Of a stretch of DNA of 34,634 bases, positions 1 to 8,300 are shown in pieces. The DNA is from an uncultured Pelagibacteraceae bacterium (GTDB lineage: Bacteria > Pseudomonadota > Alphaproteobacteria > Pelagibacterales > Pelagibacteraceae). The first letter of the stretch is position 1, and every line of letters starts with the position of its first letter. The DNA lies in contig CACJED010000010.1 of NCBI GenBank assembly GCA_902592285.1, positions 1 through 34,634 of the forward strand. The letters are read 5' to 3'. Under the pieces are notes generated by a model, which worked only from the letters and a program-made list of their open reading frames with translations, made no database searches and was not told where the DNA came from. The position numbers and the translations under genes are program-made.

Positions 1-259
1 GTGGATCTTTTTTTTCACTTATATTTGGCCAGAATTCAGAATATTGTTTATTGATTTCCAACCATTTTTCGCTCCCTGGTTCAGTATCAGCAGTGATTGC
101 ATCAACTGGACATTCAGGTTCACAAACGCCACAATCTATACACTCATCCGGTTTAATTACAAGCATATTTTTACCTTCATAAAAACAATCTACTGGACAT
201 ACTTCAACGCAATCCATTAGTTTACATTTAATACATTTGTCATTTACAACATAAGTCAT
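1..259 (-). CDS. fdxA: 7Fe ferredoxin FdxA (3' end cut by window edge)
   Basis: Small electron-transfer protein with one 3Fe-4S and one 4Fe-4S cluster, expected in the cytoplasm. The 86 visible residues start [12 protein letters not shown]. Cysteines lie at 9, 12, 17, 21, 25, 40, 43, 46 and 50, in the spacing of the FdxA family, where C9/C17/C50 hold the 3Fe-4S cluster and C21/C40/C43/C46 the 4Fe-4S cluster (assignment from family knowledge). The family is usually about 107-112 residues, so some 20-25 C-terminal residues lie beyond base 1. The ATG overlaps the stop of the upstream TerB-like gene in an ATGA, which suggests translational coupling. Alphaproteobacteria commonly keep fdxA downstream of a Suv3-like helicase gene, as here. 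The electron donor and acceptor cannot be read from the sequence. Confidence 0.93.
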   Translation of the reverse strand, partial: MTYVVNDKCIKCKLMDCVEVCPVDCFYEGKNMLVIKPDECIDCGVCEPECPVDAITADTEPGSEKWLEINKQYSEFWPNISEKKDP

Positions 260-672
260 TTTAAATTTTCTTTTTTAATTTCCTCTTTAATATCTCCCAT
301 GATTTTACTGTCAATATAAAGAAGTCCCGCAAGTCTTCGCATTAAATTTGTTTCATAGATGTCAGCATCTTTATTAGAGTAAATTATTCTCCAAAGCGAT
401 TTTATAATCTTAATTTTATCTTCTTCTTCAAGATTTTTAATCTCTTTAGTAAACTCTAATATTTGATTTGCGTCTTCTTCACATTGTTTTGCTTTAGTAA
501 TTAAAGACAGCAAATTAGTCTTATTTGCACCGAGACTTAATAATGTTTTTTTAACAATTTCCTCTTCTTCTTTAGAATAATTTTCATCTATTTTTGCAGC
601 ATAAATAAGTAATGCACCAATTTTTACAAAATTGGTCTCAAGATTATTCTTATCTTTTTTATTAAAAAACAT
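256..672 (-). CDS. TerB-family (COG4103-like) protein
   Basis: A 138-residue, largely helical cytoplasmic protein without signal peptide. It resembles the TerB-like fold: an N-terminal helical repeat (around residues 18-45, [10 protein letters not shown] followed by an acidic run) and a second one (around 92-125, with [19 protein letters not shown]), the pattern of COG4103, called tellurite resistance B-like. The biochemical function of this family is not established; metal or acid-residue binding is only suggested for TerB. It lies 3 bases after the helicase gene and overlaps fdxA by 4 bases, so it probably belongs to one mRNA with both. Many alphaproteobacteria have an S4-domain RNA-binding gene between helicase and fdxA; none is seen here. 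Family placement rests on pattern recognition only. Confidence 0.75.
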   Translation of the reverse strand: MFFNKKDKNNLETNFVKIGALLIYAAKIDENYSKEEEEIVKKTLLSLGANKTNLLSLITKAKQCEEDANQILEFTKEIKNLEEEDKIKIIKSLWRIIYSNKDADIYETNLMRRLAGLLYIDSKIMGDIKEEIKKENLK

Positions 673-675
673 TTT

Positions 676-3156
676 TTAACTAAGATTTAAATTTTTTAAC
701 ACGCCAAAAGGGTTTTCTTTATTGAGCTTTTTATCAAATGATTTCCTAATATTTCTTTTTGGAGTATATTTAAAAAATATATCCTCATTTTTTTTTATAA
801 TTTTATAGTTCATTTTTTGGATTAATATTTTGAAATTTTCTTTATTACATCCCAAAAGATTAAGCATTTCTGGAGTTAACTTAATTTCTTTATTTTCTTC
901 AGATCCAGAATTAATTATCTGCATGAATAATCTCTCTAAAATATCAATCCTCACAAAAAAATTATCAAATTTTTCAAAACCGCAGAGCAACATAAAGTTT
1001 TTGTTTTTATTATTTTTGTCATCTATAAAATTTAAGCCAAATGTAGGAGGCTTAAGTTTAAAGTACTTTTGATGATAATTTTTCCATAATAAAGTTCTAA
1101 TTGTTACAGGTTCAGGTTTAATTAATTTATGTAAAAAAATATGGTATCTACCAAATTTGACACCTAGTTCTCTTAAAACTTTTCTTTCATTTTGACCTAA
1201 ATTTTTTAAATATTCATAAACATTTTCTCTTTTTAGAACACCATTATTTTCATAAAGTTGATACGCTAAAGCATTTATTGAAGAGTTTTTATCTTTGAGA
1301 TTTTTTAAATCAATTAAACTTTGTAAAACAGTATTTATTTTGTTTTTTATCCATTTTTTAATAAACAAACTTAATTTATTTTTTTGATCATGTTCGAGTA
1401 TATCGTCTACAATTAGATTTATATTTGGACTTAAGTAATCATTTCCTGACACTAGTTTTGCTATCGCAAATTTATTCCAATATATTTTAAAATCATCTTT
1501 AAGTTCGATTAAACCTGTATCAATAATATTTTGGATTCTTTTTTCTAATTCTGGCCCAATAGTTTGACGTGCAGCTTTTTTTAGAGATTTGATATCTGTT
1601 TCTAATGCTCCTTTTTTAAGATCTAATTCTAATTTAAGGCCATTGATTTTTCCTATAAATTGATCATCAATTTTAACATCATTATTTTCTGTTATTTGAG
1701 TTTTAAATTCCATATCTTGTTTTAAGCCCCTCGCAAGAATACTAGCTCTCTTATCAATAAAAGTTTTTGTAAGCTCTTCATGAAGTCTATCCGAAAGTCT
1801 ATCCTCTAGTAGTTTTGTTTTTTCAATCCAATATTCCTGATTTTCAATCCAATTATTTTTATTTGAAACATATGACCAAGTTCTGACATTTGCAATTCTA
1901 TTCGATAAAGAATCAACATTTCCATCTAATTTGTCTAATTTCATAAGCTGTATTCTCATAAAATCATTGGGAATTTTTCCCGTTTTACTAGATAGAAACT
2001 TAAATACATTTTCAATAACCTCGTAATGATTTCCATAAGTTTTTTTAACAAAATCTGGTATCTGACAACATTCCCAAAGTAAATTAAGAGTTTTATTATC
2101 AAAATGAATATTTTCGAAATTTTTGTCTCTCAAAAAATATTTTAAAGCCTTCTCATCCTCACATTCATTTATTTTTCTTAACCATTCTTTTTGGGGTTTT
2201 TCTTCTAATGATTTTATTAAACTATAAGGATTATTAAAATTTAGATTAGAATTTCGCCAAAATAAAGTTCTGATTTCTTCAAATTTATGATTTTCTAATA
2301 GATCAACTTCTTCAGGATTTATTTCTTTACATTCTCCAGTGATTCCAAAACTACCATTGTTTAAATATCTTCCTGCCCGGCCTGCAATTTGTCCTATTTC
2401 TGATAAATTCAGTTTTCTAAGTTTTTTTCCATCAAATTTTTTTAAATTTGAAAAATAAATATAATCTAAATCCATATTTATGCCCATTCCTATAGCGTCT
2501 GTTGCAACTAAAAAATCTACATCACCTGATTGATATAACTCTACTTGTGCATTCCTAGTTTTTGGACTAAGAGAGCCCATTACAATCGCTGCACCACCTT
2601 TCTGTCTTCTAATCAATTCTGCAATCGCGTATACTTCTTCAGCGGAAAAAGCAATTATTGCAGTTTTTCTGTTTATTCTTGAAATTTTTTTATGACCTAT
2701 ATATGTGAGCTTTGATAATCTTTCTCTATCAATAAACTCAACATCATCATGCAATTTAGTAATAATCTTTTTAATTGTATTTGATCCCATTAACATTGTT
2801 AATTTGCTACCTCTCATGTTTAGCAAGCGATCAGTAAAAATATGTCCGCGTTCGTGATCTGCACACATTTGTATTTCATCAACACCCACAAATTCTAAAT
2901 CTTTGTTAATTGGCATTGATTCAACAGTGCATAAAAAATACTTTGCATTAGATGGTATTATTTTTTCTTCACCTGTAATTAAAGCAACTTTATCTATACT
3001 AATTTTCTTTATAACCTTGTCATATACTTCTCTAGCTAACAATCTAAGGGGAAAACCTATCATCCCAGTTTCAAATGAGAGCATAGTATCAATTGCTAAA
3101 TGTGTTTTCCCAGTATTTGTTGGTCCAAGAACAGCAGTAATTTTATTTTTTGTCAT
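676..3156 (-). CDS. Suv3-like ATP-dependent RNA helicase
   Basis: An 826-residue superfamily 2 helicase of the Suv3/alphaproteobacterial type, homologous to the mitochondrial degradosome helicase. Visible motifs: Walker A GPTNTGKT (11-18), Ia around GFPLRLLAREVYDKV (34-48), motif II DEIQ (93-96), motif V ATDAIGMGINM (218-228) and motif VI QIAGRAGR (256-263). The ATPase core therefore fills the first 300 or so residues. The long, Lys-rich C-terminal part is typical for bacterial members and probably contacts RNA. The chosen ATG lies 10 residues before the P-loop, so little N-terminal extension is possible. The likely role is unwinding RNA for turnover or ribosome-related processing; the bacterial substrate is not defined. 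Heads an operon with the TerB-like gene and fdxA; a good sigma70-like promoter lies about 100 bases upstream. Confidence 0.9.
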   Translation of the reverse strand: MTKNKITAVLGPTNTGKTHLAIDTMLSFETGMIGFPLRLLAREVYDKVIKKISIDKVALITGEEKIIPSNAKYFLCTVESMPINKDLEFVGVDEIQMCADHERGHIFTDRLLNMRGSKLTMLMGSNTIKKIITKLHDDVEFIDRERLSKLTYIGHKKISRINRKTAIIAFSAEEVYAIAELIRRQKGGAAIVMGSLSPKTRNAQVELYQSGDVDFLVATDAIGMGINMDLDYIYFSNLKKFDGKKLRKLNLSEIGQIAGRAGRYLNNGSFGITGECKEINPEEVDLLENHKFEEIRTLFWRNSNLNFNNPYSLIKSLEEKPQKEWLRKINECEDEKALKYFLRDKNFENIHFDNKTLNLLWECCQIPDFVKKTYGNHYEVIENVFKFLSSKTGKIPNDFMRIQLMKLDKLDGNVDSLSNRIANVRTWSYVSNKNNWIENQEYWIEKTKLLEDRLSDRLHEELTKTFIDKRASILARGLKQDMEFKTQITENNDVKIDDQFIGKINGLKLELDLKKGALETDIKSLKKAARQTIGPELEKRIQNIIDTGLIELKDDFKIYWNKFAIAKLVSGNDYLSPNINLIVDDILEHDQKNKLSLFIKKWIKNKINTVLQSLIDLKNLKDKNSSINALAYQLYENNGVLKRENVYEYLKNLGQNERKVLRELGVKFGRYHIFLHKLIKPEPVTIRTLLWKNYHQKYFKLKPPTFGLNFIDDKNNKNKNFMLLCGFEKFDNFFVRIDILERLFMQIINSGSEENKEIKLTPEMLNLLGCNKENFKILIQKMNYKIIKKNEDIFFKYTPKRNIRKSFDKKLNKENPFGVLKNLNLS

Positions 3157-3261
3157 ATCTACTCTTGGTATATTTTTTTACAAACCTACAAGATATTGTT
3201 GGTACTAAAGAACAAAGATAGACTAAAACATGTCCGAATCATAGGTACAAATGTTCTCATA

Positions 3262-3289
3262 ATTATAATTGAATTTAAAGATTTGTCTA
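3262..3289 (-). promoter_or_regulatory. sigma70-like promoter for helicase-TerB-fdxA operon
   Basis: On the minus strand TAGACA (3289-3284) is followed by a 16-base spacer and a perfect TATAAT (3267-3262). The -35 box begins with the TAG stop codon of the thioesterase gene. Transcription would start near 3255, leaving a leader of about 100 bases before the helicase ATG at 3156. I saw no clear riboswitch-like fold in that leader. This is inferred from the consensus match only; in such AT-rich DNA isolated -10 boxes are common, but the paired -35 makes this one better than most here. Confidence 0.5.
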
Positions 3290-3712
3290 ACCACCCGGCC
3301 CTAAATCAGATGGCTTTACTTTTAAAATTTTCCAAACTCCTGATGCAGATGTGATTATTTTATTATTACATCGCAATTCACAAAATAAAAAAACAAGAGT
3401 TTTTGTTTTTTTAAGAATCTTTACATAACCTGTAATCTCATCACCTTTTTTTGATGTGCCAATAAATTTAAGATCTAGAGATATTGTAACACAAGGTGCA
3501 TTTTCAGCAGCCCTATGTGCAGCCGTTCCTGCTCCAGCATCTATTAAAGCTGATAAATATCCTCCATGAGTTATTTCTGCTGCATTCAAGTGATTTTCAT
3601 TTATAATTGATTTAAACTCATATTCATTTTCAGAGATATTTCTAAATAAAACACCTCCATTATGTTTCATAAAGCCTGGCTTAATACTTATTTGCTCAAA
3701 TTTTTCAGACAT
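3287..3712 (-). CDS. PaaI-family hotdog-fold acyl-CoA thioesterase
   Basis: A 141-residue single hotdog-domain protein. The core is around residues 38-75: N43 and the family motif H49-G50-G51, then the central helix with D58 (GGYLSALIDAGAGTAAHR), as in PaaI/YdiI-type thioesterases, which hydrolyse acyl-CoA thioesters in the cytoplasm. C-terminal strands include VTISLDLKFIG and FLFCELRC. Length fits the family (about 130-150). The physiological acyl-CoA is unknown; nothing in the context points to phenylacetate degradation, so it should not be named paaI. It follows a candidate 32-residue membrane peptide by 7 bases and precedes the helicase gene on the same strand, separated from the latter by a promoter. 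Confidence 0.85.
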   Translation of the reverse strand: MSEKFEQISIKPGFMKHNGGVLFRNISENEYEFKSIINENHLNAAEITHGGYLSALIDAGAGTAAHRAAENAPCVTISLDLKFIGTSKKGDEITGYVKILKKTKTLVFLFCELRCNNKIITSASGVWKILKVKPSDLGPGG

Positions 3713-3719
3713 AATTTTT

Positions 3720-3818
3720 TTATAGTATAATTGTTAAAATTAACAAAATGATAAAAATTATTAAGAAAAAATATATTACAGACATTTGTAGAGAGCTTTT
3801 GATCAACCATTTAAACAT
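3720..3818 (-). CDS. candidate 32-residue single-pass membrane peptide
   Basis: A short ORF between tRNA-Arg and the thioesterase gene. It begins MFKWLIKSSLQMS and continues with an almost purely hydrophobic stretch (residues 14-32, Ile/Leu/Phe-rich), enough for one membrane span with a positively charged N-terminus, so N-in is likely. Support for translation: an AAGGAT Shine-Dalgarno-like sequence about 6 bases before the ATG, better than for most genes in this window, and a stop only 7 bases before the thioesterase start. No homologue is recognised. Against: AT-rich DNA can give hydrophobic ORFs by chance, and 32 codons is short. Function unknown; it could be a leader ORF that couples translation to the thioesterase. 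Confidence 0.45.
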   Translation of the reverse strand: MFKWLIKSSLQMSVIYFFLIIFIILLILTIIL

Positions 3819-3833
3819 AAAAATCCTTATTAA

Positions 3834-3910
3834 TGGCGCGCCTGCTAGGAGTCGAACCCAGAACCTCCTGGTCCGTAGCCAAGCGCTCTATCCAGTTGAG
3901 CTACAGGCGC
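3834..3910 (-). tRNA. tRNA-Arg (anticodon ACG)
   Basis: Cloverleaf on the minus strand: acceptor GCGCCTG pairs with CAGGCGC, D arm GCTC/GAGC, anticodon stem CTTGG/CCAGG with loop CTACGGA (anticodon ACG, to be read as ICG after A34 deamination, decoding CGU/CGC/CGA), T arm CTGGG/CCTAG around TTCGACT. Discriminator G and a genome-encoded CCA end at 3834; total 77 bases. An extended -10 element lies 23 bases upstream. The candidate membrane peptide ORF begins 15 bases downstream on the same strand. Confidence 0.97.
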
Positions 3911-3932
3911 ATTTATAATTTTATTTGATTAT

Positions 3933-3941
3933 AGTATATCA
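3933..3941 (-). promoter_or_regulatory. extended -10 element for tRNA-Arg
   Basis: Minus-strand TGATATACT, an extended -10 (TG-N-TATACT), placed so that transcription would start about 16 bases before the mature tRNA 5' end. A convincing -35 box was not found. It lies in the 70-base divergent gap shared with the thiolase gene, for which no convincing promoter could be picked. Confidence 0.4.
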
Positions 3942-3980
3942 TTTTTTAGTGTATTTTAATGATAAGACAAATTTTAATTT

Positions 3981-5156
3981 ATGAATAATGAACTAAATGA
4001 AGTATTTATTGTAAATGCTATAAGAACACCAATTGGTACTTACCAAGGGTCATTAAAAAACATAAAAGCTGATCAACTTGGATCTATGGTTATAAGCGAA
4101 GTTTTACAGAAAACTAGATTTACAAAAGATGAAATTGACGAGGTAATTATGGGTCAAGTGTTAACTTCAGGAGCTGGACAGAACCCAGCGAGGCAGGCTG
4201 CTGTGAATTCTGGAATTCCAATTACAAAACCCGCACATATAGTTAACCAAGTTTGTGGATCTGGACTCAGAGCAGTAATTTCAGGATATCAATCAATTAA
4301 GTTAGGAGAGTCAATCAGTGTAATTTCTGGAGGTCAAGAAAATATGTCAATAGCTCCACACTCAATTTTTTATCGTGATGAAAAAAAAATTTTAGAGGAA
4401 AAATTATTAGATACAATGATTAATGATGGATTGATCGATGCATTTAACAATTATCACATGGGCATAACAGCAGAAAATATTGCAAAAAAATTTAAAATAT
4501 CAAGACAAGAACAAGATATATTTGCTCTAAATTCTCAAAAAAAAACAGAGCTTGCAATAATTAATAATAAATTCGATGATGAATTAATCAAAATAAATCA
4601 TGAAAGTAATATTTTATCCAAAGATGAGCACCCAAGAATAGGTTTGCAAATTTCTGATCTAGAAAAATTAAAACCCGTATTTCAAAATAACGGAACAGTT
4701 ACGCCTGGAAATTCCTCTGGAATAAATGATGGTGCTGCAGCATTATTGTTGACCTCTGGAATGGAAGTAAAAAAAAAATCTATTGAGCCATTAGCAAAAA
4801 TAGTTTCATGGGCCTCAGTTGGAGTAGATCCATCCTTAATGGGTCTAGGACCAATCGAAGCTGTAAGAAAAGCAGCTAAAAAAGCAAACTGGAATTTGAA
4901 TGAAATTGATTTATTTGAAATTAATGAGGCTTTTGCAGCTCAAGCAATAGCAGTGATACGAGAACTTAATATTGATGAAAATAAAATAAATGTCAATGGT
5001 GGAGCAATTGCACTTGGTCATCCAATAGGTGCTTCTGGAGCTAGAATACTAGTAACCTTGATACATGAAATGAAAAGACAAAAAAAAAACAAAGGGTGTG
5101 CCACACTCTGCATAGGTGGTGGAATGGGTATAGCCGTGTGTGTTGAAAGAAATTAG
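3981..5156 (+). CDS. acetyl-CoA acetyltransferase (thiolase)
   Basis: 391-residue thiolase II-type enzyme that condenses two acetyl-CoA to acetoacetyl-CoA or cleaves the product. Visible catalytic residues: nucleophile C92 (VNQVCGSGLRAV), H347 in GGAIALGHPIGASG, and C377 in CIGGGMG, matching the biosynthetic thiolase triad; NEAFAAQ is also present. Length is exactly that of the AtoB/PhaA family. The start is well placed: VFIVNAIRTPIGTYQGS follows after seven residues. It stands alone, with no phaB/phaC or fatty-acid degradation genes next to it in this window, so whether it serves ketone/acyl degradation or synthesis is open. It is divergent from tRNA-Arg. Confidence 0.95.
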   Translation: MNNELNEVFIVNAIRTPIGTYQGSLKNIKADQLGSMVISEVLQKTRFTKDEIDEVIMGQVLTSGAGQNPARQAAVNSGIPITKPAHIVNQVCGSGLRAVISGYQSIKLGESISVISGGQENMSIAPHSIFYRDEKKILEEKLLDTMINDGLIDAFNNYHMGITAENIAKKFKISRQEQDIFALNSQKKTELAIINNKFDDELIKINHESNILSKDEHPRIGLQISDLEKLKPVFQNNGTVTPGNSSGINDGAAALLLTSGMEVKKKSIEPLAKIVSWASVGVDPSLMGLGPIEAVRKAAKKANWNLNEIDLFEINEAFAAQAIAVIRELNIDENKINVNGGAIALGHPIGASGARILVTLIHEMKRQKKNKGCATLCIGGGMGIAVCVERN

Positions 5157-5269
5157 GAGTTAATTTTTCCATATTTCTGGTCTAATAAAATTTTCTGTAT
5201 CCATAATTTAGCATCTGTGTAAGTGCTAATTTTTGGTTGGATAAGTGTTTTTAATAACTTTTTAATCAT
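5153..5269 (-). CDS. candidate 38-residue small ORF (uncertain)
   Basis: Minus-strand ORF in the gap between thiolase and aceE. It begins MIKKLLKTLIQPK, contains YTDAKLWIQKILLD and ends GKINS; its stop overlaps the thioesterase-independent thiolase stop codon tail to tail by a few bases. No clear Shine-Dalgarno is visible. The composition (Lys/Leu/Ile, one Trp, mixed polar residues) looks more protein-like than the usual AT-rich noise, but I recognise no family. It may be a small gene, a remnant of the C-terminus of a lost gene, or chance. Confidence 0.25.
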   Translation of the reverse strand: MIKKLLKTLIQPKISTYTDAKLWIQKILLDQKYGKINS

Positions 5270-5314
5270 TTCTGATGTATGTATTTAAAGAGTGTCAAAA
5301 AATTGAACTAAATG

Positions 5315-5335
5315 TGTTAAAATTTGCAATTAACA
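5315..5335. promoter_or_regulatory. dyad upstream of aceE operon (possible operator)
   Basis: TGTTAA (5315-5320) and TTAACA (5330-5335) form a perfect 6-base inverted repeat around a 9-base spacer that itself contains TTGCAA. It lies about 10 bases before -10-like TATAGT (5343) and TATAAA (5350), and 33 bases before the aceE ATG at 5368. The position suits an operator or part of the -35 region. It does not match the E. coli PdhR site. The arms are AT-rich, so chance is a real alternative. Confidence 0.3.
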
Positions 5336-5367
5336 TCATTTTTATAGTGTATAAAACATAAAAAATA

Positions 5368-8300
5368 ATGACTAAAAAATTATTAGTTCCTGACATTGGT
5401 GATTTCGAAAATGTTGAAGTAATAGAACTACTTGTTAAAGAAGGACAAGAGATTAAACAAAACGATCCAGTTGTTACAATAGAAAGTGATAAGTCAAGTG
5501 TCGAAATACCATCCACATTTTCAGGAAAAATAGATTCTATTTTAGTAAAAGTTGGAGATAAAGTTTCCAAAGGAGATTTGCTTCTTGAAATAACTAGTTC
5601 TACGCAGGCAACTCAATCATTACAAGATGTGCCAAAAAAAACTGAAAATTTAATTCAAGAGGCTGAAAATTCTTTGAAAAAAATTAAAGAAAAAAAAATT
5701 GTAATTCAAAATATTAAAAAAGAAAAACCAGAATTAATTCAAGTTACAAATGAAGGTGATATTGATCCTTTGGAAACAAATGAATGGCTAGAATCTCTTT
5801 CAGAAGTTATAGAAAAAGATGGTAATCAGAGAGCTCACTATTTGATAAAAGAATTAATTAATAAAGCTTATATGGAAGGAGCTAATATTCCATATACACA
5901 AAATACTCCATATATAAACACTATCCCAGTAAATGAAGAAAAAAAATCAAATGGTGATCAAAATATTGAGAGGAGAATCAGATCATTAATAAGATGGAAT
6001 GCTGCGGCGATGGTAGTAAGAGCAAATAAGAAATTTCCTGAACTTGGAGGTCATATAGGAACATTTGCATCTGCGGCTACTCTTTATGATGTTGGAATGA
6101 ATCATTTTTGGAGAGCAAAAAATAATAAGTTCGGAGGTGATTTAATTTATTTTCAAGGCCATAGTGCACCTGGCATGTATGCTAGAGCTTTCTTAGAAGG
6201 TCGATTAAATGAAAAGCAATTAGATAGTTTTAGACAAGAGGTTAATCCGGGCGGCTTGTCTTCTTACCCACATCCATGGTTAATGCCAAAATTTTGGCAA
6301 TTTCCAACAGTGTCTATGGGTTTAGGCCCAATGTTAGCGATCTATCAAGCAAGATATATGAAGTATTTAATTAATAGAGGTTTAATTAAAGATGAAGGTA
6401 GAAAAGTTTGGGCTTTTTTAGGAGATGGAGAAATGGATGAGCCAGAATCTTTAGGTGCTATTGGTTTAGCAGCAAGAGAAAAATTAGATAATTTAATATT
6501 TGTTGTGAATTGCAATCTTCAAAGATTGGATGGACCTGTTCGAGGTAATGGAAAAATTATTCAAGAGTTAGAGGGAATTTTTAGAGGGGCAGGATGGAAT
6601 GTTATTAAGGTCATTTGGGGTTCATATTGGGATCCATTATTAGCAAATGATAAAACAGGTCATTTAGTAAAAACGATGAACGAGACTGTTGATGGTGAGT
6701 ACCAAGCAATGAAAGCAAGAGACGGCGCCTATGTAAGAGAAAAATTTTTCGGTAAATACCCAGAGACTAAAGATTTAGTTTCAAGTCTATCTGATAAAGA
6801 TATTTGGAGATTAAACAGAGGGGGGCATGATCCTCATAAAGTTTTTGCAGCCTACGACAAAGCGTCAAAAAATATTGGAAGTCCTACGGTTGTAATTGCA
6901 AAAACAATTAAAGGCTATGGAATGGGCAAGAGCGGAGAAAGTGTTAACACTACACACCAAACTAAAAAATTAGATATAGATGATTTAATGTATTACAGAG
7001 ATAGATTTGATGTGCCTCTTACAGATCAACAGGTAAAAAACATAGAATATTATAAACCAGATCAAAATTCTCAAGAAATAAAGTACCTTAAAGAAAGAAG
7101 ACTTCAATTAGGTGGATTCATTCCAGAGAGAACCACCTACGCAAAACCAATTAAAGCTCCACCAAAAGATATCTTTGATAACATGAAAGAGTCTACAGGC
7201 ATAAAAGAAATGTCCACTACAATGGCTTTAGTTCGAATGCTTACGAACCTTTTAAGAGATAAGAATGTTGCTCCAAGATTGGTACCAATTATTCCTGATG
7301 AGGCTAGAACTTTTGGCATGGAAGGTTTCTTTCAAAAAATTGGTATTTATGCTCATGAGGGACAGAAATATGAGCCTGAAGACTCTGCGCAATTAAGCTC
7401 GTATAGAGAAGATAAAAGCGGACAAGTTTTGGAGGAAGGAATTAATGAGGCTGGCGCAATGTCTTCTTGGATTGCAGCGGGAACTTCTTATACAAATCAT
7501 GATATTGAGATGATACCTATTTATCTTTTTTACTCGATGTTTGGTTTTCAAAGAATAGGAGATTTTGCATGGGCGGGTGCAGATAGTCAGTCTAGAGGAT
7601 TTTTGATTGGTGCAACAGCTGGTAGAACAACTTTAGCAGGAGAGGGTCTACAGCACCAAGATGGTCATAGTCATCTTATGGCTTCAACTATTCCCAACTG
7701 TGTATCATATGATCCTACATTTCATTATGAATTAGCAGTTATTTTTAGACATGGATTAAAAAGGATGCATGAAAAAAAAGAGAATATTTTCTTCTACATT
7801 ACAACTATGAACGAAAATTATCCTCATCCAGCTATGCCTAAAGATAGATCTTGTGAAGAAGGGATCTTAAAAGGTATGTATAAAATAAAAGAATTTAATA
7901 AATACAAAAAAACTAAAATTCAATTTTTGGGATCAGGCACAATTTTAAGAGAAATGATTGCAGGTGCCGAAATATTACAAAAAGAATATCAAATAGATAG
8001 TGAAATTTGGAGCGTAACAAGTTTTAATGAGTTAAGAAGGGATGGGCTAGAAGTAGAAAGATATAATCTTTTAAATCCAGACAAGGAACCAAAGAAGTCT
8101 TATGTTGAAAATTGTTTGGGCAAAACGGAGGGACCTATTTTAGCTGCCTCAGATTACATGAGAATGAATTCAGATCAAATTAGACCTTATGTTAATAAAA
8201 GTTTTTACTCACTAGGAACAGATGGCTTTGGACGAAGTGACACTAGAAAAAATTTAAGAAATTTTTTTGAAGTTGACAAAGAGCATGTTGTTACCTACGG

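Noticed and set aside
3170-3270. Possible 24-codon ORF in the helicase leader (MRTFVPMIRT...)
   Set aside because: Very short, no ribosome binding site, and no protein-like pattern; left as leader RNA.
2903-3354. Plus-strand ORFs over the helicase start and thioesterase end
   Set aside because: They overlap well-supported minus-strand genes and the operon promoter and show no family features.
5295-5570. Minus-strand ORF over the aceE start; a similar one at 8378-8575
   Set aside because: Both contain the same STLDLSLSIV-like string only because they are the antisense of the two duplicated lipoyl domains; not genes.
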